This document shows, piece by piece, positions 21,080-31,244 of a DNA stretch of 64,000 nt. Under the pieces are notes generated by a model. It worked only from the letters and a program-made list of their open reading frames with translations, was not told the DNA's origin and ran no database searches. The DNA is from Alitta virens. Taxonomy: Eukaryota > Annelida > Polychaeta > Phyllodocida > Nereididae. Numbering within the stretch: the stretch's first letter is position 1; each line of letters starts with the position of its first letter. Position numbers and translations under genes: made by a program. The stretch lies in contig OW028573.1 in NCBI GenBank assembly GCA_932294295.1, positions 16,636,155-16,700,154 on the forward strand, given 5' to 3'.

Positions 21080-22765
21080 CAGTGCCTCAAAAAAGTGATG
21101 GGACAGTCCAAGATTTTCTCTAATATCATTGACCACATTTCATAGAATGACATTAGACCACTAATACTTATAAGATGACTTTATTGAACATAGTAGAACA
21201 CAGTTTTATAGCAAAAATGACAATTATGTAATCAATAGATCTGCAACAATGTGACAAACAATCAACAGATGATCTATCACTTCAAAAAAGTGTCAGGACA
21301 CCCATGATTATCATATGCAAAATGAATGTCAGTCAATATTTTGTGGCATAACCTTCATTTGCAATGACTGCTTCAAGACACCGTGGCATGGAGTGGATGA
21401 TCTTCTGGAAAATGGATGGTTTAATGTATTTCCAGGCCTTCAAAACTAAATTTTTCAGTTCAGCCTTATTTTTTGGATTTTCTGATTGCATTTGCCTCTT
21501 CAGAAGATAAAAGATGTGTTCAATTGGGTTCAGATCAGGTGATTGACTTGGCCAGTTGAGCACTGTCCACTTTTTCTTGGCAATGAACTCTTGGGTAGCC
21601 TTTCAGTATGTTTCGGGTCTTTGTCAGACTGCACAATTAAGCCCCTGCCAGCAAGATTTTTTCAATTTGGCTCAATATACTTGCTCAATATCTTCCTGTA
21701 GGTGTTGCCATCCATTATGCTGTATCCATCTTCAGTTATGTCATCAATGAAGACCAGGTAACCAGGTCCTTTGGCAGTAATACAAGCCCAGGCCATCACA
21801 CTACCTCCTCCTTGCTTCACAGATGCACTGGTATACCTTGGATCATCAGCTTTGTCCTTTGTTCTCCACATTGTGCACTTGCCATCAGACTGAAACATAT
21901 TTATTTTAGTTTCAGCTGTCCACAGGACCTTTTCCCAGTAAAATGTGGGTTATTAACATGTGCCCTTGCAAATTCTAGCCTTCCTCTTCTGTTCTTGGCA
22001 CTTATCAGGACTTTGCAGCATGCCCAACGTCCTATGAACCCTGCATCATGTAACCTATTCCTTATGGTTTGGTCACTGATGGTTTTTCCTGCATCCTTCA
22101 ATGCTTGGTTGACCTCAGGGGCATTTAGTTTGAGGGTTTTCTTCACCATCTGCCTTATGGCATGGTCATCAGTAGCTGAAGTTGCCCTGGACACTGGTTT
22201 CGGAAGGTTGGCTGTTCTGGCAGTTTGCTTGAACTTCTGTAGGGCATTGTGCACAGTGGTTTTAGCAACTTTCAACAAATTAAAGATGTTGCTAATAACA
22301 TCATTTTCCATTTCCATACTTACTATTGTGTTTTAAATTTTTGAACACAATTCTTTTCTTGGCATTCTTTCAGAAATGACTTGATGTCTAATAATTTTAA
22401 TATATTGATACTAAACTGCCAAAAACCATCTCTCCTCACTCAGTGTCACTTGTGGTGATAGCCTGGACCTAAAAATAATGGTTTGACCTCAAGCATAATA
22501 GCAGATTAGTGTCTAGCAATCAATTAAGACTTAATTCTTAAGGTGTCCCAAGACTCTTTTGAGTACTCTGTGACATAGTTCAACGCTTTTTGTGTAACTG
22601 TGTGCTTAATCATGCATGGAAGGATAACACAAACAACAAACATTCTCCCAGCATTCAACAGAATGCCTTGAAACATGAAGTTTTAATTTTTGAACCTCCA
22701 CTTCTACAGAGAAAGTAAAAAGAAAACCCCATGCATGTCTGTCCCATCACTTTTTTGAGGCACTG
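21080..22765 (-). mobile_element. Tc1/mariner-like transposon (1,686 bp)
   Basis: Perfect terminal inverted repeats of at least 27 bp (CAGTGCCTCAAAAAAGTGAT...) are flanked by a TA target duplication at 21,078-21,079 and 22,766-22,767. The transposase lies on the minus strand. The element sits inside the recombinase frame of an older retrotransposon. Confidence 0.95.
21333..22317 (-). pseudogene. Tc1-like transposase, frameshifted
   Basis: Minus-strand pieces are 22317-21901 (helix-turn-helix region, VAKTTVHNALQKF; FIGRWACCKVL), 21898-21662 (QGGGSVMAWACITAKGPG) and 21563-21333 (LNWPSQSPDLNPIEHIFYLL). At least two frameshifts separate them; one lies in an A-run near 21,935. Next to it the usual Trp-x-Asp-Glu catalytic motif reads Trp-Thr-Ala-Glu, so the first catalytic Asp seems lost. 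It keeps Asp-Pro-Lys-His and the final Pro-Asp-Leu-Asn-Pro-Ile-Glu box. Confidence 0.9.
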
Positions 22766-23036
22766 TATCTTTCAGCAATTGCATTCGTACCATCAACTCT
22801 GCAGGGGATCCGCAATCAGCATCCTCCAACCGTCCCTTGTCCCATTCAAGCCTTACGTCGGTACCTCCCGGTTCGAGGGTACCAACCAGGTCCTCTTTTC
22901 ATTCACACGGACAACACACCCGTTACCAGATCTCAATTCACTACCATCCTCAAAACTACAGCCGTGATGTCCTCTTTACTGGCAAACAGATTCAACACCC
23001 ATTCGTTCCAAGAAGGCTGGGCCACAGAAATGGCCA

Positions 23037-23086
23037 CTGATGGACAACCAGACCAGGTCATCTGATGGACAACCAGACCAGGTCAT
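23037..23086 (+). repeat. 25-bp tandem duplication in the recombinase gene
   Basis: The unit CTGATGGACAACCAGACCAG plus GTCAT occurs twice without a gap. As 25 is not a multiple of 3, the second copy shifts the frame and a TGA follows at once. Confidence 0.9.
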
Positions 23087-23585
23087 CCGCACAGCAGGGC
23101 GCTGGAAGAGCTCAGCTTACATCCGCCCCAATACCATTACACTGCCGCGATGACCTCCCACTTGTACTAAACCTCCTTGTCCTCTAGACTCCACACCTCT
23201 GCGTCGGATCCATCAACATGCCTGTCATGTTGCTGTGGGACTTTGGACACAAAATTATTTAATTATGAAGACTCTGTATTGTGACTGTATTGTAACTCTG
23301 TATTGTCCATACAGTCTTAGCTTACCTCGTTAATGCTTCACTTCTTATAGCTAGTCAAACATTTGCTAGTATTACTTATTTTAATATTCATGTTATATTG
23401 TATGCATTAACACATAGTCAAACACTATTTACGTAATTCATCTTCATGTTCTATTGTATTCGGATGATTATTATTATACCTAATTCGTCAATACTGTATA
23501 CCTTAAAATGCTTATAATTTACATATTAAACATTTTATCCCAGAGTCGCCTGCTGTTCTATTTCCAAGCCAAAAAATTTAAACAA

Positions 23586-24630
23586 TCACAGTTGGCAAAT
23601 ACTACAGGAGCATGCAGGCCCCTCCCATGTGTGTAACAACTTTTTAAATCTTACTAAATCTACATTTCTTTTCAATTCATTAGGCAATATATTCCATAAG
23701 TGAGAGCCATAATACGAAAAAGTATTTTTACTATATTAGATCCTATTATATCTTGGTACAAACAATATTGATGGATCTCTTAGATTCCTATTACTTTCCT
23801 TTACAGTAAACACTTCATTTAAAGATGCTGGATTTAATTTATGAATACATTTGAATACTTCAATAGCCATAGTCTTTAATCGGTTGACATGTAGAGTTTT
23901 TTAGTTTTTTACTTTTAAAATCACTGAACACAAATCTCAGGGCCCTTTCTTGAATTTTCTCTATATTTCTACATGATGATTTGCTACAGAAATTCCATAC
24001 TACTGGACAAAAGTTAAAATTTGATAGTACAAAAGTTTTAAATAAAAGTTTTAAATAAAATTTCCTTCTCCTTGAATCTAAGTAAACCTTTAAATCTCAT
24101 AAGTATCTTTAATTGCCTAGCAGCTTTTTTACATAAGTTTAATACATGTGAATCAAAGTTTAATTTATTTTCAATTGACACACCAGTAAGGTAACTTCAT
24201 TACTAGCTTCAATTACAATATCTCCTATTTGCAATAAGCTTGGTACAGACATTGTATTACGAGCTGGTTTCAAAAACATAACTTGAAATTTACTTGGATT
24301 TCGCTTGTATGAAGTTTTCTGAGAACCACTGAATTGCATTTTTTGAGTCATGAACTAAGACGTCTATAACAATATCAAATTTCCACTGACACTTAAAGTA
24401 TTGTCATCAGCGTAATTAAATATTTTTGCCTGTTCTATATTCATAAATAAATCATTAATAAAAATATTAAAAAACAACAGCCATAAGCATGAGACCTGGG
24501 GATACCCCTTGTTAATATTCCATGAACTTCTTTTATCTTTGATTTTTATAGCCATACCATACGAATTAGGTAGAGTATCTAAATTAACATGGCAAAGCTT
24601 TTCAATGTTTTAAAACTGATTATACGTGAT
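23586..24630 (-). mobile_element. Decayed non-LTR retrotransposon (LINE) 3' end
   Basis: The minus strand encodes reverse transcriptase fragments: GYPQVSCLWLLFFNIFINDLF, corrupted from the usual G-x-P-Q-G-S-x-L-x-P, then NYADDNTLS (the catalytic Ala-Asp-Asp), FQVMFLKPARNTMS, FCPVVWNFCS, and a C-terminal WEGPACSCSICQL ending at a stop at 23,586. Several stops and shifts show that it is dead. The family (CR1, Jockey or a relative) cannot be fixed by eye. Confidence 0.75.
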
Positions 24631-25439
24631 CAAAAAATTCCTTTACATACATGCTCAGTTATTTATGTCGCATATTATAAATGTGTATTTGCCGGTGGGG
24701 GGGGGGGGGGGGGGTGTGGTAAGCTGCGAAATGCGATAACTTAACAAAAAGGTACATGTGTTATGGTAGCTTAATAGTTTTTGGCCTATTAGTGCTACTT
24801 TGGATATCCTGCTGAATTTGTTTGGAAAAAAGCACTATTGTATTGTCTTGTATTGTTTATATTGAGCACATATATTACAGATGTGAAAATATGAGATTTA
24901 ATAAAGGAAATGGGGCATGTTACAGATGGTTTTAATAAATACATAAATATATAGAACCGTCGTAGCAGCTCAGCTCGTAGAAGTTTGTATGCATTTCCTC
25001 GGAGTTCGTGGGCACGTTGTAGGAGTTCGTATTGAGATTGTAGCTGATCCTAACACTTCAAGAAAAAAATCTAGGAATTTCAAAGATTATGCAAATGAGA
25101 AATTACACCTATTTTCAGATGACTCTGCGCACTGCCAGGAACTTCGACCACTCAGAATTTGTCAAAGTTTGTAGCAAACTTTGTAGTATTTCTTGTAGGT
25201 GGGGCTTAAATAAGTCTCTGGTTTTGTAGAGATTACAAGTCAATTGAGCTGAAGTTCATGCGAAGATGAGGAGTCCTTGAGCAGTCAAGAAGTATGTGGT
25301 GCTCTGACTATACGTTGATCTTAAAAATTTTTTGATTTGTTGCTATTTATGAAATAGGAAGCATTCAATAATACAGCAAAGGAGCGAATCCAGCAGACTT
25401 ATTTTTTTCATTTGCACCATCTGTGTGCAAGATAGAGTA
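24631..25439. other. Intergenic sequence with a long G-run
   Basis: A run of about 18 G starts near 24,697. CGTAGGAGTTCGT-like words at 24,960-25,030 recall the interiors of the GTTCACACT elements. No gene seen. Confidence 0.5.
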
Positions 25440-26640
25440 ATGTCTTCATTCTCTGATATAGATCATGATAAGGGATTCTGCTTATCAAGGGGGATTTCCT
25501 ATGTTCTCTGTTTCATGAGAGGTTTGTTGTCCATCTTACCATCGATATCTACAGAAGTTAAACTGCATTGGTTAATCCGGACAGGTTTAAAACAGGTGAG
25601 ACATAGAATACATTATTCAAAATTCTGTTATTTAAGATAGCACAGGGCTTTTTAACCTTATATATTCATATACAAATTAAATTGCTAAATTACATAATTC
25701 TTGACAAACATTTTCCTATACTTGTTAATAATCTTTAGTTTAAGTTTAAAAAAGTTTTCAGTAAAATATATGTCAAAAAGTTTGCCAAAAGCTTGGTGTA
25801 TATAGTTCGCGATTCCCAATAGTTTCATGTAAATGGGAAAATAATTTGGAAATGTATTATATTGAGTAATTATGATCAATAAGCAGTCCCTAAAGGATCA
25901 ATTGCATTACCCTTAGTAATTTGTGAGTGGTCATTTGGTAGATAATTACATATTTCTGATAATTTGGTCTTCTGCAGCAAATATTATTTCACTCAGAGTG
26001 TTAGTCTGGAGAGTTCGCCAAATGGGTTAGAGGCTTAGGCCACTGGAAAGAGGAGTAAGAATCGTAAATCGATGGTGTAATTTGTGCTTGAGAAATAGAC
26101 ATTCAGAAAAACTAAACGAGCTAAAGGGAAAATCTGAAAAACTTGAAAGAACATTATGCAAATAGTTAGTTTAATTAAAAACGGCCTGTCAAATTGAACC
26201 TAGTCAAAGCTAGACAACTTCTGCTACACGATGCTACCTGCCACTAAACGGAACTGTGTGGCTATAGCTAGCTACTCAAAGCCAGATCTAAAAGTACATG
26301 TAGCCCCATTTGGTGCATAAGTTGAGTTACGCATTTTTGTAATTTATTGCTGAAAGGGTGCATGTCTATTGTACGTACATATTTATGATATATTAGATAA
26401 GTTGCTTACATTTACCGAGGTTTATATGCTGTAAATCACATCCTTACTGTCAGTCCAACTACCTTGTTTCGTTTTAGGTGTATCTAGTACATAAATTGTT
26501 TGAAACTGACCATCTCTGTACAAAAATAGAAGAAAATGTTAGTAGAATAGTAATCCTACAAAGATCGTAAAAACCTATAACAAACTAAGAAAGATCTTAG
26601 ATTAATTTTTCTAGATCAGTTTATAGTATTGCTTGATTGA
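25440..26640 (+). repeat. Tandemly duplicated non-coding segment, copy 1
   Basis: Stretches such as GAAGTTAAACTGCATTGGTT, AATACATTATTCAAAATTCTG, GTAATTATGATCAATAAGCA and AACTGACCATCTCTGTACAA recur in the same order about 2.45 kb downstream. A family-A repeat is inserted near 26,175. Confidence 0.8.
26175..26305. repeat. Dispersed repeat, family A, copy 2
   Basis: AAACGGCCTGTCAAATTGAA through CTACTCAAAGCCAGATCTAA. It interrupts the first copy of the duplicated segment at 25.4-26.6 kb and is missing from the second. Confidence 0.75.
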
Positions 26641-27889
26641 ATTTGAGACATAATCAAATGTCCCTATGTAGCTTTCTGTGCCCCCAGAAGAAAGACTTTA
26701 TAAAGAGCTAGGACGCAAAGGGCCATCAACACAGATGAAGGAAACTACCAGCTTTCTCATCCTTTCAGTGCCATCATAATATTTTATACCTGAGAAGGCA
26801 CAGTTGCGCTGAGGAGGCCCAACCTGTTAGGTGGTGAAAGTATATGCACAGTGAGTTAAAAACATATTTACCATGTCACTGTTTCAGAACCAGTAGCATT
26901 GAGACATAAGACAAGAATAAAATGTATCACAGGTCATGCCAGTCTTTGGGACCCAGTGACCAACTTAAAGCTTCAGACATAAAAATTATGATTGAAGCTA
27001 TTGGCCACTTTGACAAAATTTGCTGTTGCCAGACCTGACCTGGATTTAGCCAGTGTGACAGGGGTTCCGAAATCTCTCTTCATTTCATCCACTGGTCACA
27101 TTACAATCACATTGTTTAATTGGGCAAAACAGCCGAAACAAGGTAGTGTTATAAAATTGATTGTCCATGCATTGATTGTAGAATTTTGGTTGCATATGTA
27201 GCTTACCATATTTGCATCACTGGATAAGCTCGTGTGCACTATGGATGCAACTTGCCTGAAAATTTTATGAAATATAGACAAAATTTGATATAGCTTAAAA
27301 AGAATTATCCGTTAAGTAGATGAAAAGCAATCATTGTCATCATTTGAGTTTTGGGGTAATATAAAAAGAAACAATTTGTAAATAAAAGAAACAGCAATGG
27401 AAATTTAGTAGAAAGTTAATTTTTTTTTTTCAGAATTCTTAAGACAGTATCGCTCATGTTTTATTATATATTATTTGAGCCCCACCTTACAATGTACTAC
27501 ATTAGCAATTCCCAGATCGGTCAGGTTATAATTTTTTAATAATCCCCGTGAGGCTTTCAGAAAGTTAATGGCAGATGCTTCAACACTCTGTTATTTTGCA
27601 CGGCAACAATTTAAAAAAAAAGGGAAGACATTGTCTTAGGAATGTATGGCAGTGAGCTCACTGATTGGTTGGCCAAGGCAGCCATGAATTTTAGTACCTT
27701 ACTCAGATTTAAAGGATGTGCCAATGTACAATAGACATGCATCTTTTCAAGAAATGACAAATATGTGTAACTCCCGACTTATACACCAAATGATGCTGCA
27801 TGTACTTTTAAGAAGAGATATTTGCTTTGAGATAATTACTTTTGCCAATTTGAAACATTTGGAACTAGAATATTCTAAAATTGGACCTA

Positions 27890-29095
27890 TCTTTCATTAT
27901 CTGATAAATCTTGATAAAGGGACTGTGTTTATCATGGGGGATATCCTAACTTTTCTGTTTCATATGAGGTTTGTTGCAGATCTTGTCACCGTTAACTGCA
28001 GAAGTTAAACTGCATTGGTTAATCCAGACAGGTTTAACACAGGTGAGGTATAGAATACATTATTTAAAAATTCTGTTATTTAAGATAGAACAGGGCTTTT
28101 AACCTTATATATTCACATTAAATTGCTAAATTACAAAATTGTTTACAAACATTTTTTTTTGTATACTTGTAAATAATCTTTAGTTTAAGTTTAAAAGTTT
28201 TCAATTATATGGTTCGTGATATCCAACAATTTCATGTAAATGGTAAAATAATTTGGAAATAATTTGGAAATTTAATATATTGAGTAATTATGATCAACAA
28301 GCAGTCCCTAAAGAACCAGTTGTATAACCCTTAGTAATTTGTGAGTAGTCACTTGGTAAGTAATTACATAACTTAGTAATTTGGTATTTTGCAGTAAATA
28401 TTATTTTACTCAGAGCTAATAAGGGGCATTCACACTGTCACAGATGGGCATGGCGAGTGAGCGCAGATGACCAAAACTATTTACTTTTGCTCATTGTTGT
28501 CCATTTGTAATTCACTCGCTGACCGATGTACGGATACTCGTGCTAATCCGTAGAACACTTCTGGTAGCGCTAGATCGTCCGTGACCATCCCTGGAGAGGG
28601 CAAAAATGTTTAAACATGTTAAAAAATTTGGCAGACGTTCTATAAGTAAAATTGTTTACCTTTTTATGGGAATTGCGCAGGAGTCACTCGGTGAGCATTC
28701 TAGGTACGTTCTAGGTACTAATACGGGTATGCAGGGGAGGCTGGCCATCCGTGTATACTCGCCATCCACTCTTGTCCACTACTGGCACCGTGCCCATCCG
28801 TAACTTAGCTTTGTGCTCGAGAAATTAATATTCAGAAAAACTTAAAGGGAAAATCGGACAAATATGAAATAACATTACGCACATAGTTTATATGTTTACT
28901 GTCAGTCCAACCGTCTTCTCTCATTTTAGGTTTATCTTGTTCATAAATAGTTTGTAACTGACCATCTCTGTACAAACATGTATAGAACAAAATGTTAGCA
29001 GAATAGTAATCCTAAGCTCAAGAAAGATCGTAAAAAAACCTATTAACTAATTAAGAAAGATATTAGATTAACTTTTCTAGATCAGTTTACAAATT
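27890..29095 (+). repeat. Tandemly duplicated non-coding segment, copy 2
   Basis: It is collinear with 25.44-26.64 kb, including TTTCATATGAGGTTTGTTGC, GAAGTTAAACTGCATTGGTT and CTAGATCAGTTTACAAATT. A GTTCACACT-type element replaces the family-A insertion at a different point. Confidence 0.8.
28421..28803. mobile_element. Related GTTCACACT-type element
   Basis: AAGGGGCATTCACACTGTCAC at the left end is related to the element at 7.9-8.6 kb, and the interior shares its CGTACG-type words, CATCCGT motifs and a GTTTAAACATGTT stretch. It interrupts the second copy of the duplicated segment described at 27.9-29.1 kb. Confidence 0.65.
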
Positions 29096-29844
29096 TGCAT
29101 AACCATGGCACAATGGCCATTGGCATCTTAAACTGGACAGATTTGGAAATACAGGCTGTAAACTGAAACTACAACTTATCAAAGCTATATATGAAATGCA
29201 GAAGATCTTAAAGACATTTAGTAATGTTCATACTCAAGTGGTCTCGCTCAATGTAAGGTTTGCACTGTATATTTTGAGAACCGAAATCACTCGTTTATCT
29301 TTCGGTTGATAAATATGGTTACAACTAGTAGGGGGTTCCCGCTATATGGTTAAAGAGGTTGCTCCTGGTATTGATAATATTATTAATGATGTAATATAAC
29401 AAGGATAATACAGTAACTAACAAGAAGTAATAATACAATAGAAATTATTAAAAAAAAAGGATTAATATATTCTCAACGAATGAGCCAGATCAGCACATAT
29501 AGGTTGGTATAAAAGAATTTACTATTGTCGCTTAATGAAACAAATATATATATATAACATCCAAAATTCTTGTATATTTAATTGAATGTAGAAAAACAAA
29601 AATTGAACTCTTAAACTACCAACCAAAGAAATTATTTTATTAACATGGAGGTATACATGTGCATTTTAATGCCACATTTTCTTTGTATGTGAAGACTGCC
29701 TCTTTTGATCTGCTGTATACAGTTTTGAGAAAAGGTTAAACTTTTGCTAGAATAAAAGTATGCAAGTTAGACCTCATGTCTGAATAAGTATCAATGAGAT
29801 GGTGCCATGCATCAAATGTTAATTTTACAGCCAGTTTCGTTGGC

Positions 29845-30008
29845 TTATTAGAAACTATAACCCCCAGAGTAGAGAGAACTGCTTGATAGGACGTCATGTG
29901 AATGCAGGACTCTCATTGGTTAAAGCAGTCCCTCTGCCAATGTGAGTGCGGCATTCACATGATGTCACCTGGAGCAACCCTCTCTGGAGTTTAGTTTCCA
30001 AGTCTATT
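29845..30008. mobile_element. MITE, same family, upstream of STING copy 2
   Basis: The ends AGAAACTATAACCCCCAGAG and CTCTGGAGTTTAGTTTCCAA are inverted. The interior has GTCATGTGAATGCAGGACTC and its near inverse. It lies about 500 bp upstream of the copy 2 start exon. Confidence 0.65.
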
Positions 30009-30488
30009 AAATTAGTTGTAAAAGGCTCATAAGACTTTTTGATGTTTAAAAGAAACTATTCCAGATATGAACATATCATCTTCTAAAATATGCACAATGA
30101 AGATGCGAGTCACTAGTTACACCTTAGCCTGACTTTAGACATTAATAATTTGCATTGATAAAATTGTACGACTATAGGCCTATAAGTAATGTTATTCAAG
30201 AAAAGTGGTATATTATTAATACCTTAGATGTGGCCTTTAGACCCTATAAAGCAAAAATGGATTCAGTTACTAGAAGCGGTAACAGTTGAAAACGGGCACA
30301 ACTTAATTTTAGAAAAATGAGCACAATTCTATTTTTTTTAAATTTTGATCAGGAGTCATACTCTACTTAATGCTAACAGTAACAAGAACAATTTTCAGCA
30401 GATCCTTAAATACAATGGTTTGACTACTATAAACTTGAATGATAAACGCTACTGGAAATGACCCTATATGTTTTATTATATGTATTGC

Positions 30489-30507
30489 AGATTGGTGAAC
30501 ACCCACC
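30489..30507 (+). other. Splice acceptor and 5' UTR of copy 2
   Basis: The TGTATTGCAG acceptor ends at 30490, followed by a 17-nt leader and CACCATGG. It mirrors copy 1 and implies an unplaced upstream non-coding exon. Confidence 0.65.
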
Positions 30508-31244
30508 ATGGCATCACCAGGAAGGAAATCTGACGACATATGTGGGGTTTGGATTGATAAGGATGAAATTGCTGCAGAGGAAATTAAAAAGTACATCCAG
30601 AATATATCAAAGAAACCGGTTGTCAAAGCCGATCTGGAAGACTTGACCTTTCTACAGGTAACACCACAATTCATATATACGTCAATTATATTTTGTACAA
30701 CAATCCGCCAAAAAATAAGTAAACATTTTGACCAAACTAGTATACAATCACTTACTGTTGTTTTGTAACTCCAAGAAATGTTCACAATAAAATATCTGTC
30801 AAACAAACAATACCATATTTCTTGATGGACAGTATTCTATTCTGTGTGTTGTTGTCAAAATGGATATAAATCAACTTGTTAATCGGTATTATTATACACG
30901 GAAAAAATACACCTTGCATAACCATTGAATGTCAACTATACATTTTCAGGATGACACCAAGTACAGCAAGTATTTCGTCCTTATTTCAAGACATTCTTCA
31001 AAGGACCATCAATTCATGGTCTTTATCACAACAGTCCTGTACCATCTGTACTACCTAAAACTGGTTTCCAAAGTGGTTTTAGTCATTGTTGATAGAAGGT
31101 TTAAGGAAGACAAACATCTGCCAATCAACTTGCTCAGTTTTGAGAGAGTGTCAGTTCTTCCTAGCAAAGTTTCAAAGGAAGGCAAACAGACCAAGGCAGA
31201 TTTCAAGGAGGAGGATCTGCACAACATTTATTTGAAACTTACAG
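30508..31244 (+). other. TIR-like domain 1 of copy 2 (exons 1-2)
   Basis: Residues 1-148. It has the same strand and helix order as in copy 1 (DICGVWIDKDE; YFVLISRHSSKDHQFMVFIT; KVVLVIVDRRFKEDKHLPIN). A nine-residue Lys-rich insertion lies near the end, before the shared helix EEDLHNIYLKLTG. As in copy 1, no Glu is visible in the helix after the ISRHS strand. Confidence 0.65.

Larger units (their letters stand above)
20880..23150 (+). pseudogene. Tyrosine recombinase of the YR retrotransposon, split by a Tc1 insertion
   Basis: The amino-terminal SAM-like domain (TLVASLQPTTARSYQHHW; GLSHATIRTY) runs up to the TA target at 21,078. The frame resumes after 22,767 with LSAIAF and continues through PCPIQALRRYL and GPLFIHTDN to AGRWKSSAYIRP, the box carrying the second catalytic Arg region. 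A 25-bp direct duplication at 23,037-23,086 puts a stop just before that box. Confidence 0.75.
17200..23240 (+). mobile_element. Decayed DIRS/Ngaro-type (tyrosine recombinase) retrotransposon with nested Tc1 element
   Basis: In order: SGNH-like segment, minisatellite, gag-like ORF with a zinc-knuckle end, reverse transcriptase, RNase H, then a tyrosine recombinase split by a Tc1-like insertion. The RT and RH share one frame and the recombinase uses another. I did not find the terminal or split direct repeats, so both boundaries are approximate. The element carries an in-frame stop, frameshifts, an internal RT deletion, a 25-bp duplication and the insertion, so it cannot move by itself. Confidence 0.8.

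Noticed and set aside
21556..22336. Plus-strand proteins in the Tc1 element
   Set aside because: They are the antisense of the minus-strand transposase.
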